64,000 nt of DNA from Streptococcus salivarius (GTDB lineage Bacteria; Bacillota; Bacilli; Lactobacillales; Streptococcaceae). The translations under genes were made by a program, and so were the position numbers. Positions 8,691 to 18,568 of the stretch are shown here, in pieces (the first letter of the stretch is position 1; the number at the start of each line of letters is the position of its first letter). The stretch lies in NCBI RefSeq assembly GCF_000785515.1, contig NZ_CP009913.1, positions 1,392,001 to 1,456,000 on the forward strand, in the 5' to 3' direction. The notes under the pieces are model-generated. The model saw nothing but the letters and a program-made list of their open reading frames with translations, was not told the DNA's origin and made no database searches.

Positions 8691-9143
8691 ATGAAATTCT
8701 ATTCCTACGACTATGTGCTAAGTCAGATTAGCCAACAAAACTGGGTTATGGTTGCCATTACTGCAGGACTTATTTTAGTGACCGGTGTATTTGCTTTTAA
8801 AGCCTTCAAAGAACGCCATGATACTAAGTTTCGTGAACTCTCTATTATTTCTATTCTAACCTTAGTTGCCGTGGTTCTAATTGCTATCAGTAATTTCCAA
8901 AGCAATCAATCAAACGATAACCAATTTAGAGCATCTCTTCACTTTATCGAGGTTGTCTCTAAAAATCTCGACGTTGATAAGAGCAAGGTTTATGTTAATA
9001 CTTCTACCACTACAGATGGTGCTATTCTCAAAGTTGGAAACAAGTACTATCGTGCCATCTCAGGTTCAGAACCTGACAGCTACTTGCTAGAACAAATAAA
9101 ACTTTACAAGTCTGATGTTGAACTCGTGGAGGTTAAAAAATGA
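8691..9143 (+). CDS. DUF3290 family membrane protein
   Basis: The 150-residue protein starts at MKFYSYDYVLSQ, with AAAGGA 9 bases upstream (an ATG six codons earlier overlaps that ribosome site and is less likely). It has two N-terminal transmembrane helices (about residues 17-37 and 52-70) and an extracytoplasmic or cytosolic alpha/beta tail. This matches DUF3290, which in streptococci and lactobacilli is regularly paired with a DUF421 gene, as here with a 4-base overlap. Its function is unknown; an envelope-stress role is inferred from the neighbours. Confidence 0.8.
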   Translation: MKFYSYDYVLSQISQQNWVMVAITAGLILVTGVFAFKAFKERHDTKFRELSIISILTLVAVVLIAISNFQSNQSNDNQFRASLHFIEVVSKNLDVDKSKVYVNTSTTTDGAILKVGNKYYRAISGSEPDSYLLEQIKLYKSDVELVEVKK

Positions 9144-9772
9144 CATCTTTTTATCTTGCTGTTGCAATTAAACTAGCTTTGGGGCTTATTTCACTCGTCT
9201 TTGTTATCAATTTAACAGGTAAAGGAAACCTAGCACCTAGCTCAGCTACTGACCAAGTACAGAACTTTGTTCTTGGTGCAATCCTCGGTGGTACAATTTA
9301 TAGTAGTACCGTTTCAATCCTCCAATATATCGTGATTTTGATTATTTGGACGATTTTGATTTTACTTCTAAAATGGCTAATTACCAATATTCTCTTTATC
9401 AAACATTTGATTGACGGTAAACCAACTGTCATCATCAAACATGGTCAACTAGATCCTGAAGCTTGTCGCTCTAAAGGACTTTCAGCCTCTGATGTCGCTT
9501 TAAAATTACGTTCCCAAGGAATTTTTCAACTTAAAGAGGTTAAACGTGCAGTTATTGAACAGAACGGCCAATTGATTGTGGTTCGTGCGGGTGATGAAAA
9601 TCCGAAATACCCAATCGTTACTGATGGGGTCATTCAAACAGAAATTCTTGATACTATTGGTAAAACGGAAGATTGGTTAAATGAAGAGCTTCAAAAATTA
9701 GGATATGAAAACGTTTCGGATATCTTTATTGCTGAATACGATAAAGGAAACATTAATGTCGTTACTTATTAA
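9140..9772 (+). CDS. DUF421 (YetF-like) membrane protein
   Basis: The 210-residue protein has three N-terminal transmembrane helices and a YetF/DUF421 C-terminal domain with the characteristic block PTVIIKHGQLDPEAC, then LKLRSQGIFQLKEVKRAVIE and GQLIVV. YetF-type proteins are membrane proteins of unknown activity, induced in sporulation or stress in bacilli. The start overlaps the DUF3290 stop (ATGA), showing translational coupling. Confidence 0.88.
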   Translation: MTSFYLAVAIKLALGLISLVFVINLTGKGNLAPSSATDQVQNFVLGAILGGTIYSSTVSILQYIVILIIWTILILLLKWLITNILFIKHLIDGKPTVIIKHGQLDPEACRSKGLSASDVALKLRSQGIFQLKEVKRAVIEQNGQLIVVRAGDENPKYPIVTDGVIQTEILDTIGKTEDWLNEELQKLGYENVSDIFIAEYDKGNINVVTY

Positions 9773-9781
9773 ACAAATCAC

Positions 9782-9810
9782 TTGCATTACCGTTTAATAT
9801 TGTCTACAAT
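9782..9810 (+). promoter_or_regulatory. promoter of the csbD-like gene
   Basis: TTGCAT (9782-9787), a 17-bp spacer and TACAAT (9805-9810) lie 28 bases before the start, giving CsbD its own transcript. AAGGAGG precedes the ATG. Confidence 0.75.
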
Positions 9811-9838
9811 GGTCTCATCATAAAAAGGAGGTTCTACT

Positions 9839-10036
9839 ATGGGAATCGAAGATAAATTGAATCAAGCTAAAGGCGCTCTTAAAGAGGGTGCTGGTAAACT
9901 GACTGGCGACAAAAAGACTGAAGTCGAAGGTGCTGTTGAAAAAGTGGTAGCAAAAGCAAAAGACGGTATCGAAGATGTTAAAGAAGGCGTTGAAGGTGCT
10001 GTTGAAGGCCTTAAAAATGCTTTTTCTAAAAAATAA
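9839..10036 (+). CDS. CsbD family stress protein
   Basis: A 65-residue, highly charged protein starting [20 protein letters not shown], with [20 protein letters not shown] following. This is the CsbD signature (PF05532): short amphipathic helices, soluble, abundant under general stress in many bacteria, molecular function unknown. It has its own promoter and terminator. The position after DUF3290-DUF421 fits a small stress cluster. Confidence 0.9.
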   Translation: MGIEDKLNQAKGALKEGAGKLTGDKKTEVEGAVEKVVAKAKDGIEDVKEGVEGAVEGLKNAFSKK

Positions 10037-10045
10037 TAATAAATA

Positions 10046-10089
10046 AACAGAAGCTCTTTTCCTTTTTTGAAGAGGGCTTCTGTTTTTCT
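10046..10089 (+). terminator. terminator of csbD
   Basis: AACAGAAGCTCTTTT pairs with GAAGAGGGCTTCTGTT around a T-rich loop and is followed by TTTCTT. It may also terminate the surface-protein gene arriving on the other strand. Confidence 0.8.
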
Positions 10090-10107
10090 TTATGTTCTTA
10101 ACTAGAA

Positions 10108-12762
10108 TTACTTACGAGAATGCTTGCTTCCTTTAATTGCAAATGATGTTGTCATAAGTACAGCCCCTAATGCACCTAGTCCCAAACTGCTCACATCACC
10201 AGTATTTGGTAGACTTGATTTACTTGTTTGATTGCTTTGTGAACTTTTAGATGACTGATTAGCCTTAGAGCTTGTTTGGGTATTTTGTTTCTGAGCAAGA
10301 TTAGTTTGTACGACTGAGCTTACATTTTCCTTTTGACTTGAAACTTCTCTTGTCTGACCTTTTGCTGCTTCAGAAGTTTGATTTTGAGTAAGAATCTTAT
10401 TCAATTTCTCAGCAGTCTCTTGAGCTTGTTGTTGGGCACTGCTTGTCGCATTAGTCATTGTTTGTGTCGATTGCTCTTTTGTAGGCTGGTTAGCAAGAGA
10501 GGTATTTGATTTAAGCGATGCTCCTTCAGAGCTTGAAGGATTTGATGTTGGCGTATTTTGATTTGATAAAGCTGTGTTTGTCGCTGTCATTGCTGGATCA
10601 TTGGTAGCTGGTTGATTAGCACTGCTGCTTGTCGTAGAGCTCATATTTATAGAGTTTGAGTTACTTGTTTGACTAGCAAAGTTTGGTGGGGTTGGATGTC
10701 CAGTATTAGCCGTCTGGCTTGTTGAACTTGTACTACTTGTGCTAGTTGTATTCTCAGAACTTGTCGAAGCAGATTGGCCCCATGGGGTATTGACGGTACC
10801 CGTATTTGTAGAGCTGCCACCATAGCTAGTTGGTCCGCCGTAGCCTCCGAAGTTATCAGACATTGAACTGTTACCAAAACCACCACCTGGGAAGCCGCCC
10901 ATGCCACCAGCACCAGGACCATTGTTTGTGCCTTCTTCAGTAGCTGTTGCAGTCACACTAGCACCACTTGATGTCGTAATGGTATAGGTTTCACCCGAAG
11001 TTAGACTCTCGGTACTAAAGACCACATTTCCAAATGAAGTTGTTGCTGTTGTGGTCGCTACAACATTTCCAGAACTATCTGTAACTGTGATGGTATCTCC
11101 AGCACTACCAGAGATGTTGGCCATGATATAAGACTGGCTTGAACCCGTTGTAAAGGCCTGAGCCATTCCTTGGTTACCTATGGCCCAAACGGTACCGCCA
11201 GAAATAATACCTGTTCCATCGTAGTCGATAGCAGCATTATCTGCACTTGTCTGAGCGACATAGAGAGAACCACTTTTCACTGTCACATTGCCGTTACTGT
11301 CGATACCATCACCTTCTGCCAAGATAGTTACCGTTGCACCGTCAATATTGATGCCCACTTCATTTTCCAAATCAGAAGTCGAATTGGTTAAGCTTGAAGT
11401 ATCAGCGCTGTCCTTGGTCGTCCACTCAGTGGCGTTAATACCATCATCACCAGCAGTGATATCAACGGTTCCACCTGTCAAATTGATATAACGCCCTTCA
11501 AGGCCTTCGTCACCTGCTACGACTGTTACTTTAGAATTGCCTTCGACAGTCAATTCATCCGTAACCGTAATACCTTTGTCAGTTGCATTAATGGTTACCG
11601 TTGAGTCGGTAATCGTCAAATCACCACTATTAACATCTGTTTCGTCTTCCACTTGGATACCGTCATCTGTTGCTGTAATATTGACTGTGGCATTTTTAAT
11701 GGTTACAGCTGTCGTTGCATTGATGCCATCCTTGGCCTCAGAAGTCAAATCAAGTGTTACAGAGTCAATCGTTACACTGTCAGCCTTGATGGCATGCTTT
11801 TCAGTACTTGAAAGAGTCAGAGTACTTCCAGTACCACTTGTGATTGTCAAAGCCCCAGTCGCTTCAATTGCGTTATCAGAGGTTGATGAAATGGAACTAT
11901 CTGAAAGAACATTCACCGTCAATTCTGCTGAAGAATTGGAAGTAATAGACTAATCCGTTAAAGTCACACCATCCAAGTAGATTGTAACTGGATCTGTCAC
12001 GCTTCCCGCTACAATAATAGTATAGCTTGAACCATTTCCGGTCAAAGTGTATGATCCTGATTGATTAATGGTAACGGTAGTACCATCAACTGTTACTGTG
12101 CTACTATCACTCGTTACAACAGTTGTCCCATTAAAGGTAATCGTGGTCGTCGTGCTTTCTGAATCAGTGCCGTTAGACTCAGTTGTTGCCTCAGAAGCAG
12201 TATCAGAAGAATTGTTAGTTAGAACAGAAGCCGTTTCTGAGGCAGTCGCTTCAGTGGTATTTGTGCTTGTATTAGTGCTAGTGTTTTCTTCTGTAGTGGT
12301 CGTTGCTGTATCTGAAGTCTCTTCAGTTGTAGTTTCTGAAGTTTCTGAAGAACTTGTTGTTGAAGTTGTATCAGTTCCTGAACTGTCAGATGTTTCACTG
12401 CTTGTTGATGTAGCAGTCGTGTCCTCTGTCGTACTTGTTGTACTTATTGTTGACGAATCAGTGTCTGAAGTTGAAGCCGCAGTTGAAGTACTTGTAGCCG
12501 ATTCTGTGCTTGTTTCAGTAGTGCTTGACGAATCTTCTGTCTGCACACTTTCTTCAATTAAATCAGCAGTGGTTTCACCCGTCGTAACCGTTGAGAGCGT
12601 TGAATCAGTGTTCGTCTCATCAGCTGAAGCCTTATTTTCATTTAAGACAACAGAGCTTCCAAAAATTAAGCTCGCTACTAGAACTGAACCTGCAGTTTTC
12701 CATTTTGATGATTTCTTAATGGCATAACGTTCTTGTGTTTGTTTGCTATGTTTGTATGTCAT
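10108..12762 (-). pseudogene. LPXTG surface protein with Cthe_2159-type beta-helix domain, interrupted by in-frame TAG
   Basis: Read as one frame this is an 884-codon cell-wall protein. It has a long N-terminal signal (basic stretch, then WKTAGSVLVASLIFGSSVV), a Ser/Thr repeat stalk (about residues 50-205), then a carbohydrate-binding domain of the Cthe_2159 type (DUF4353, PF14262) with recurring DGI motifs (DGINATTAVTIKNATVNITA, TATDDGIQVEDETD). A Gly-rich segment, a second Ser/Thr/Gln linker and the sortase signal LPNTG with membrane helix and SRK tail follow. A TAG at 11950-11952 (codon 271) stops translation after DGVTLTD, while the same frame continues SITSNSSAELTVN without any shift. 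Either this is a nonsense allele or a base error; a second start at 11922 would lack the secretion signal. Confidence 0.8.
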
Positions 12763-12882
12763 ATGTTCTACCTCTTACTTACTTTTGTGATGACTCTATT
12801 AAACACGAGAAAGCTAAGACAAGGCTTAAAGAAAAGTTAATCTTTCCTTAAAGTAAAAAAGTCCTCAAGATATTGGGAACTT

Positions 12883-13329
12883 TCAATTTCTAGGATAGAC
12901 CACTCTAAATTCTTCTAAAACAACTAGACTTTCCTGACTAAAATGTAATCCAACCTCTTCCAACCAATTGCTAAAGAGATTCTCATGAAGCTCTTTCCAA
13001 TAGGTTAGCCCACGGTCTACTTCACCTTCCTTGTAGGCATGGTCTTTAGAAACCTCTTTAAATGGGATAATCTCAACTTTCGTCGTTTCAATAATACAAA
13101 TAGCATTCTCCTTACTATCAAGAATGACGCTCAGTTCATTTTCCTTGGGCAATGGTTCATTCCCCACTGCATACAAGTCAAAAGCTGAACTGGTTGCTGT
13201 CTTTTGCCCCATCAATACGAGTTCTGCCAAATAATCTGCTTCCACGCCAAAGGCCCAGGCATCAATCTTATCTCCGATTGTCTGATTTAAAATCTTATAG
13301 GCTTGCCACATCTGGTCTGATTTCATCAA
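12883..13329 (-). CDS. ASCH domain protein
   Basis: The 148-residue protein belongs to the ASCH superfamily (a PUA-like fold thought to bind RNA). Seen motifs are FGVEADYLAELVLMGQKTAT near residue 30, the family's G-x-K-T-x-T/S block, NELSVILDSKENAICIIETT and the closing EGEVDRGLTYWKELH. Length is normal. It stands alone, convergent to nothing, downstream of no obvious operon partner. Substrate unknown. Confidence 0.85.
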   Translation of the reverse strand: MMKSDQMWQAYKILNQTIGDKIDAWAFGVEADYLAELVLMGQKTATSSAFDLYAVGNEPLPKENELSVILDSKENAICIIETTKVEIIPFKEVSKDHAYKEGEVDRGLTYWKELHENLFSNWLEEVGLHFSQESLVVLEEFRVVYPRN

Positions 13330-13365
13330 TCTACTCCTGCTTTTACTTCCCTTCCATTATATCAA

Positions 13366-13398
13366 AAAACGCTAGATCATCAGACCTAACGTTTTCAT
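13366..13398 (-). terminator. terminator of the amino-acid permease gene
   Basis: On the minus strand AACGTTAG pairs imperfectly with CTAGCGTT over a short loop, followed by TTTTTTG. It lies directly after the permease stop. Confidence 0.65.
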
Positions 13399-13399
13399 C

Positions 13400-14785
13400 T
13401 TAATACTTAGAATGTTTGTAACCGTAAAAGGCATAGATAGCTGACCCAATTAGCACTGCCAAACCAAAGGCTAACCATGTCTGCCAACTGTACTGACTCA
13501 TAAAGGAGAGGCAGACGATAATTGAAATAATGGGCAAGACAGGAACAAATGGAACCTTAAACTCTTCCTTCTGTGGCAAGCCCTTGTCCTTACGAAGAAT
13601 AATGAGGGCAATAGCCAAGAGGACCAAATAAGCCAAGGTCGCAATGTTAACCAAGGACGCCATATTGGCCAAAGAGAAGATACCTGCTGAGATAGCTGAC
13701 AAAGCACCTGTCAAAAGTGTCGCATGATGTGGAACCTTATTAGTCTTTGAAACCTTTTGGAAGGTTTGAGGAAGGAAACCATCACGCGCCAGGCTATAAA
13801 CCATACGGCTAAGAGCATAGGCCATTGAAATACATACCGTAATTAAGGTCATAATAGCAACCACTGATACATAGTTGGCCGCCCAAGAAATACCGATATA
13901 GCGAAGGGCATAAGCCACGGCATCATCAACATTCAACTTGGTATAGTGAACCACTCCTGTCAAGACCAGCGAAACCACTGCATAAAGTGAAGCTACGATA
14001 ATCAAGGCAAGAACGATACCTCGGGGAACGTTCTTTTGCGGCTCTTTAATCTCGTCTACTGTCATAGAGATAGACTCGAAACCAAGGAATCCAAAGAACA
14101 TGAGGGAGGCACCTGCCATTATTCCTGTCTTTCCTCCATAAATTTGCCCAAAGCCAAATGGTGCAAAATCTGCCCAGTTGCTAGGATTCAAATGGAAGAG
14201 CCCCACTAAGATAAAGACCGTCAAGGCTGAAAATTTGAGCACTACCAAGAGGGAGTTCAAACGCAAAGCCTGCTTAGAATTCATGAGAAGAAGAGCCGTC
14301 ACCAAGACCAAGACCAAGACTGGCAGGAGGTCAATGTAAGTGCCTTGACTGGGATTGAAAGGTCCACTGATGGCTTGAGGCAACTTAAGACCAAAGCTAG
14401 CTAGTAGCCCCTTGAGGTAGGCACCCCAACCAGAGGCAACACTGGATACGGCATTCATAAAGACAATCATGGTCAACCAGCCACCCATCCAGGCAGGATA
14501 CTCCCCCCAGACAGCATAGAGATAACCATAAACACCACCGGCTGATGGATAACGTGAGGCAAACTCAGCAAAGAAAATCGCTGACATCCCAACACACACG
14601 GCTGAAATCAAGACCGAAATAATCAGGGCAGGACCAGCCAGAGTCGATGCTGCGGTACCAGTAATCGTAAAGATTCCTGTACCAACCATAGCACCGATTC
14701 CCAGAAGGACCACATCCCTAAGGGTCAGATGTCGTTTCATCTCAGTCTGAGCGAGACCAACATCCTTTTTACGAAAAACACTCAT
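13400..14785 (-). CDS. APC-family amino acid permease
   Basis: The 461-residue, roughly 12-helix integral membrane protein imports or exchanges amino acids. The N-terminal block TLRDVVLLGIGAMVGTGIFT is the conserved helix 1 of the APC superfamily, and FFGFLGFESISMTVDEIKEP is the conserved helix 6 to loop region. It resembles the cationic amino acid transporter subgroup (YfnA-like). The specificity cannot be read from sequence alone. It is a single-gene transcript with its own terminator. Confidence 0.88.
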   Translation of the reverse strand: MSVFRKKDVGLAQTEMKRHLTLRDVVLLGIGAMVGTGIFTITGTAASTLAGPALIISVLISAVCVGMSAIFFAEFASRYPSAGGVYGYLYAVWGEYPAWMGGWLTMIVFMNAVSSVASGWGAYLKGLLASFGLKLPQAISGPFNPSQGTYIDLLPVLVLVLVTALLLMNSKQALRLNSLLVVLKFSALTVFILVGLFHLNPSNWADFAPFGFGQIYGGKTGIMAGASLMFFGFLGFESISMTVDEIKEPQKNVPRGIVLALIIVASLYAVVSLVLTGVVHYTKLNVDDAVAYALRYIGISWAANYVSVVAIMTLITVCISMAYALSRMVYSLARDGFLPQTFQKVSKTNKVPHHATLLTGALSAISAGIFSLANMASLVNIATLAYLVLLAIALIILRKDKGLPQKEEFKVPFVPVLPIISIIVCLSFMSQYSWQTWLAFGLAVLIGSAIYAFYGYKHSKY

Positions 14786-14952
14786 TTTTATACTCCATTT
14801 TTTGCGAAATACCTAACTATTATACCATATTTCTTGGTCTAAATGCGCCTTTTTCTGTATTTTTATACTTTTATTGTTGAATGCTATGCCGAAAATGAGA
14901 ACTCCCATTTATTGCTTTTTAATTTTACATACATCTCGATTAAAAGGGGCTT

Positions 14953-14982
14953 GCTAAAGTGGTCCTTTAGCATTCTTTTTTG
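14953..14982 (+). terminator. orphan intrinsic terminator upstream of the glucan-binding gene
   Basis: GCTAAAG (14953-14959) pairs with CTTTAGC (14965-14971) and is followed by ATTCTTTTTTG on the plus strand. No plus-strand gene lies before it: the preceding gene is divergent. It may end a short RNA started near 14800-14900 or act as a leader attenuator. The rest of the 325-base gap contains the promoter given next. Confidence 0.6.
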
Positions 14983-15050
14983 TTTCTCAAATCCTTCTCT
15001 CGAAAGAATTTTCAATTTTTAGAAAAAACATGAAAATCTTATGAATGCGT

Positions 15051-15079
15051 TTGATTCTTCTAATGAAAGATGTTAGAAT
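15051..15079 (+). promoter_or_regulatory. promoter of the first glucan-binding-repeat gene
   Basis: TTGATT (15051-15056), a 17-bp spacer and TAGAAT (15074-15079) are followed by GGAAAAGGGG and ATG at 15111. The promoter lies inside the longer reading frame beginning at 15045, which rules out that earlier start. Confidence 0.75.
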
Positions 15080-15110
15080 TGGGTCATTAAAAAGGAAAAG
15101 GGGAACTTTT

Positions 15111-18100
15111 ATGGAAAATAAAGTTCATTTTAAACTTCATAAAGTGAAAAAACAATGGGTTACCATTGCCGTATCTGGTTTGGCACTTGGTGCCTCATTG
15201 ATTGGCGTTGGTGTCTCTGCCAACGAACAAGCTGCAAATCAAGTCACCTCAGCTAGCACACCTGAAAGTGTCAGCCAGGATCCTGATCTTGTCGTCACAG
15301 AAACAACTGTAGATACGACAAAAGCTGATCAAGTCGCAACCAATAATGCAGCTGATACAACTGCTACTGTTACAACGGAAAAGCAGCCAGTCCTTAAAGA
15401 AGACCAAGCAAGTAGCACTTACAATTTGTCTAGTGGCGAAACGAGAACTGCTACTTCAACTTCAGAAACAGCTAACACAGCTACTGACGTGAATAGCCAA
15501 GCACCGAAATCTGTTGAAACTACAGTCGTTTCTGGTGGTCAATTCAATAGTGATGCTGAGGGCAACTGGTACTACCTTAAAGACGGCAAAAATCTGACAG
15601 GTGCCCAAAACGTTGACCATTTCGACCTTTATTTCCACGAGGATGGCAAGCAAGCCAAAGGGGAGATTATCACTGAAAATGGACAATCTTTCTACTATGA
15701 CAAAGCCAATGGACGTAAGGTAACCAATACCTCTATCAACATCAATGGTCAAGCCTACAATGCTGATGCCCAAGGTCGTTTGACAGCAGTTCTACCTGAA
15801 ACGAACAAACGTAACCAGTTTATTGAAGACAACAACCACAACTGGTATTACCTCGGTAAAGATGGGAGACCCGTCACTGGTGCACAGAACATCGATGGCT
15901 TTAACCTCTACTTCCACGAAGATGGCCGACAAGCTAAAAACGAAATCGTCACTATTAATGGTGATAGCTACTATTTCGATAAAGACAATGGACGTCGTGT
16001 AACAGGTCGCCAATATCTTGATTATGCAAACCATAAATACTTTGGTTATTACTACTTTGACAAAGATGGCAAGATGGTAAAAGATGACTTCATCACTGAG
16101 AATGGCAATCTTTACTACTTAGATGCTACTGGTAATCAACCTGATTCTGTCTTTGTCTCAGATAAGTCGGGCAACTGGTACTACTTCGACAATTACAAGG
16201 CAACTAAAGGCTTCTCAGCCCCATTTGGTTTCCACACCGAATTCCTAGACCGTAGCCAAGTTGACTACAAGACAAGCGTTCAAAACCTGAACGGACAACA
16301 GTATTACTTTGATCCTAAGACTGGTATTATGGTAACCAATCGCTATGTTTCTGACGACAAGGGTAATTGGTATTACTTTGGTAAAGACGGTAAAGCGCTT
16401 CATGGCTTTCAAACGGTAGATGGTAGCCTTCACTACTTCAATGATAGTGGTCAACAAGTCAAAGGGGACTTCCTTTACTACGATAACGATATCTACTATT
16501 TCGACAAAGACAATGGAAATCCAGTAACCAACCAATTCGTTAATAGAGATAACTCTTGGTACTACTTCGGAGCTGATGATAAAGCCGTGTCTGGTTTCCA
16601 AACCATTAACGGACAGAACCTTTATTTCCACGAATATGGTGTCCAAGCCAAGGGACAACTGGTTACTATTGACGGCAAAACCTACTACTTCGATCCAAAT
16701 ACAGGTGACAAGTGGGTTAATCGCTCACTTACCTTAAACGGTACGGTCTATAACTTTGATAGCAATGGTGTGGCGACTCTTAAAACTGCTCAAACCTCAA
16801 ATCGAAATCAATTTGTTAAAGGTAGCGATCAAGAATGGTACTACTACGACGCTAATGGTAAAAAGGTCACTGGTTTACAAACTATTAACAAGGACCTCTA
16901 CTACTTTAACGATAAGGGCCAACAAGTCCGAGGTGCTTTCTTCACCATAGGTGATAAACACTACTTCGCCAGCAAAGACACCGGTGCTGTTCTTCGCAAC
17001 GCCTTTTATCATGATACATCCACTGACCATTACGGTGACTTCTCTGAAACAATCTACTACGCAGGAAGTGATGGTGCCTTCAAGACAGGTTGGTTTGAAG
17101 TTGATGGCAACCGATACTACGGTAGCGACTATTCTGATAATGATACCTCTAAAGGAAGTCTCTACACAGGAGTTGTCAACTCTCAGCTCTTTAGCACAGA
17201 TGGAAAACTCTTGACAAACGGTCTATATCCTGAGTTCAAGCGTACTGGTGAAAATGATTATGAACTTAAAGACGTCTATATCACAGATACTGATGGTAAA
17301 ATCAAAGAAGGTCCTTATCAATATGATGGTAAGATTCTTGGATCTAAATATAGCAGTGTCCGACAATCACAATGGTCAACTATTGACCAATGGGACATTC
17401 TTAATGGGCACCTCTACCATTTCGACTCAACACCAATGACCTTCACAGCACCAAATGGCCAAAAAGTGACCACAAACGTGGCCATTGCAACAACTAACAA
17501 GGCCCTTACTTATCGTGGCGTAACCTTTAATTTTGATGCCAAGGGTATTGATGCGACAAAAGAAAAAGCCATCCACTTTGACCAATTGCAGACGGATCGT
17601 AGTGGCACAAGTTATCTCTATGAAAATGGTCAAAAAGTCACTGGCTTGAAGACCTTTGATGGCGTCAGTTACTATTTCTATGAAGATGGCCGTCAAGCCA
17701 AAGGAACAGAAGTCACAATTAACGGTAAAACTTACCAATTCGACCAACTGACTGGTATCATGACACGCAACGCCTTTTCAAAATCATACAATTATGAAGG
17801 TTCTCCACGCTATCCATACTACCCAACACGCTACTATGGCAACGATGGAGCTGCGCTTACCGGTTGGCAAACCATCGACGGCAAGAACTACTACTTCCGA
17901 GCTAGTGGAAACCTTGAAACAGGACGTTTTGTCATAGGAGACAGAGCCTACAATACCGATGACAATGGTGTAGTTGCTGACCGCAAGGGTGAACCTGCCT
18001 ACCGCAATCGTATCGTCTACGATAAAGGTGACAACTATTACTACAATGACAAAGGTGAGAAAGTTACCGGCTTCCAAGAAGTTGACGGCAAAGTCCTTTA

Positions 18101-18257
18101 CTTCGACGCTGATGGCAAACAAGTCCTTGGACGCTTTGTCACAGTTGATAACTACACCTACTATTTCGATCCTAGAACAGGGGAAAGATACACGAACCGC
18201 TCTGTCCTCATCGACGGTAAACTCTATACCTTCGATAAAGATGGACATGTGGTGTGA
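15111..18257 (+). CDS. secreted glucan-binding repeat protein (catalytic domain absent)
   Basis: The 1048-residue protein starts MENKVHFKLHKVKKQW, the extended signal shared with streptococcal glucosyltransferases, with cleavage near VSA-NE (residue 38). Residues about 39-140 are Thr/Ser/Ala-rich. From about 141 to the end it consists of cell-wall/glucan-binding repeats (PF01473/PF19127): units such as GNWYYLKDGKNLTGAQNVD then LYFHEDGKQAKGEI and YYFDKDNGRRVTG recur about eight times. A divergent block (about residues 640-830) carries looser motifs such as SQWSTIDQWDILNGHLYHFD. There is no GH70 catalytic domain and no LPXTG, so it is probably a secreted glucan-binding protein holding alpha-glucan at the cell or biofilm. 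A second copy of this architecture lies at 60061-63552. Confidence 0.85.
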   Translation: MENKVHFKLHKVKKQWVTIAVSGLALGASLIGVGVSANEQAANQVTSASTPESVSQDPDLVVTETTVDTTKADQVATNNAADTTATVTTEKQPVLKEDQASSTYNLSSGETRTATSTSETANTATDVNSQAPKSVETTVVSGGQFNSDAEGNWYYLKDGKNLTGAQNVDHFDLYFHEDGKQAKGEIITENGQSFYYDKANGRKVTNTSININGQAYNADAQGRLTAVLPETNKRNQFIEDNNHNWYYLGKDGRPVTGAQNIDGFNLYFHEDGRQAKNEIVTINGDSYYFDKDNGRRVTGRQYLDYANHKYFGYYYFDKDGKMVKDDFITENGNLYYLDATGNQPDSVFVSDKSGNWYYFDNYKATKGFSAPFGFHTEFLDRSQVDYKTSVQNLNGQQYYFDPKTGIMVTNRYVSDDKGNWYYFGKDGKALHGFQTVDGSLHYFNDSGQQVKGDFLYYDNDIYYFDKDNGNPVTNQFVNRDNSWYYFGADDKAVSGFQTINGQNLYFHEYGVQAKGQLVTIDGKTYYFDPNTGDKWVNRSLTLNGTVYNFDSNGVATLKTAQTSNRNQFVKGSDQEWYYYDANGKKVTGLQTINKDLYYFNDKGQQVRGAFFTIGDKHYFASKDTGAVLRNAFYHDTSTDHYGDFSETIYYAGSDGAFKTGWFEVDGNRYYGSDYSDNDTSKGSLYTGVVNSQLFSTDGKLLTNGLYPEFKRTGENDYELKDVYITDTDGKIKEGPYQYDGKILGSKYSSVRQSQWSTIDQWDILNGHLYHFDSTPMTFTAPNGQKVTTNVAIATTNKALTYRGVTFNFDAKGIDATKEKAIHFDQLQTDRSGTSYLYENGQKVTGLKTFDGVSYYFYEDGRQAKGTEVTINGKTYQFDQLTGIMTRNAFSKSYNYEGSPRYPYYPTRYYGNDGAALTGWQTIDGKNYYFRASGNLETGRFVIGDRAYNTDDNGVVADRKGEPAYRNRIVYDKGDNYYYNDKGEKVTGFQEVDGKVLYFDADGKQVLGRFVTVDNYTYYFDPRTGERYTNRSVLIDGKLYTFDKDGHVV

Positions 18258-18274
18258 TAAGATAATATGAGATG

Positions 18275-18303
18275 AAACCGAGACATACGTCTCGGTTTTT
18301 TTG
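18275..18303 (+). terminator. terminator of the first glucan-binding-repeat gene
   Basis: AAACCGAGA (18275-18283) pairs with TCTCGGTTT (18290-18298) and continues in a T run. Confidence 0.9.
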
Positions 18304-18367
18304 ATACTAAAATTATAGGCTAGGAGGACTCTAGCATCCTTTCTTATTTATTGATGTTTTCTGATTA

Positions 18368-18394
18368 TAATATTTTTATTAAATAAAAATATTA
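18368..18394. repeat. 27-nt perfect A/T palindrome
   Basis: Thirteen-base arms (18368-18380 and 18382-18394) around a single central A are exact reverse complements. It sits in the 333-base gap between the terminator and the next promoter, about 145 bases upstream of that -35. Apart from this palindrome, the terminator and the promoter I see nothing in the gap. It may be an operator or a cruciform-forming sequence. Confidence 0.7.
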
Positions 18395-18539
18395 CTTTTA
18401 TGAATCTCTACAAAATCATAAGTAGACCTAATTTTTAAATATAATAGTACATTAATACTCGTAATATACTATTGTTATCATGTTTTTAAATTATTTTAAG
18501 TATCAAACAAAATATTTTCATTTGCGTTCTTTAATTTTT

Positions 18540-18568
18540 TTGACTTTTATAATAACCTCTGTTATAAT
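18540..18568 (+). promoter_or_regulatory. promoter of the MucBP-like protein gene
   Basis: TTGACT (18540-18545), a 17-bp spacer and TATAAT (18563-18568) form a near-consensus promoter. AGGAGG (18581-18586) and the start follow within 25 bases, so the leader is very short. Confidence 0.85.

Noticed and set aside
12068-12727. 219-codon plus-strand frame antisense to the surface protein
   Set aside because: It is the shadow of a Ser/Thr repeat stalk; its Val/Ser-rich translation is the reverse of GTx/ACx codons and it has no ribosome site.
15045-15110. Longer start of the first glucan-binding protein
   Set aside because: The promoter TTGATT-N17-TAGAAT lies within it, so it is not transcribed as a leader.
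17427-18248. Long minus-strand frames within the first glucan-binding gene (and similar ones in the second)
   Set aside because: They are antisense shadows of regular repeat codons.
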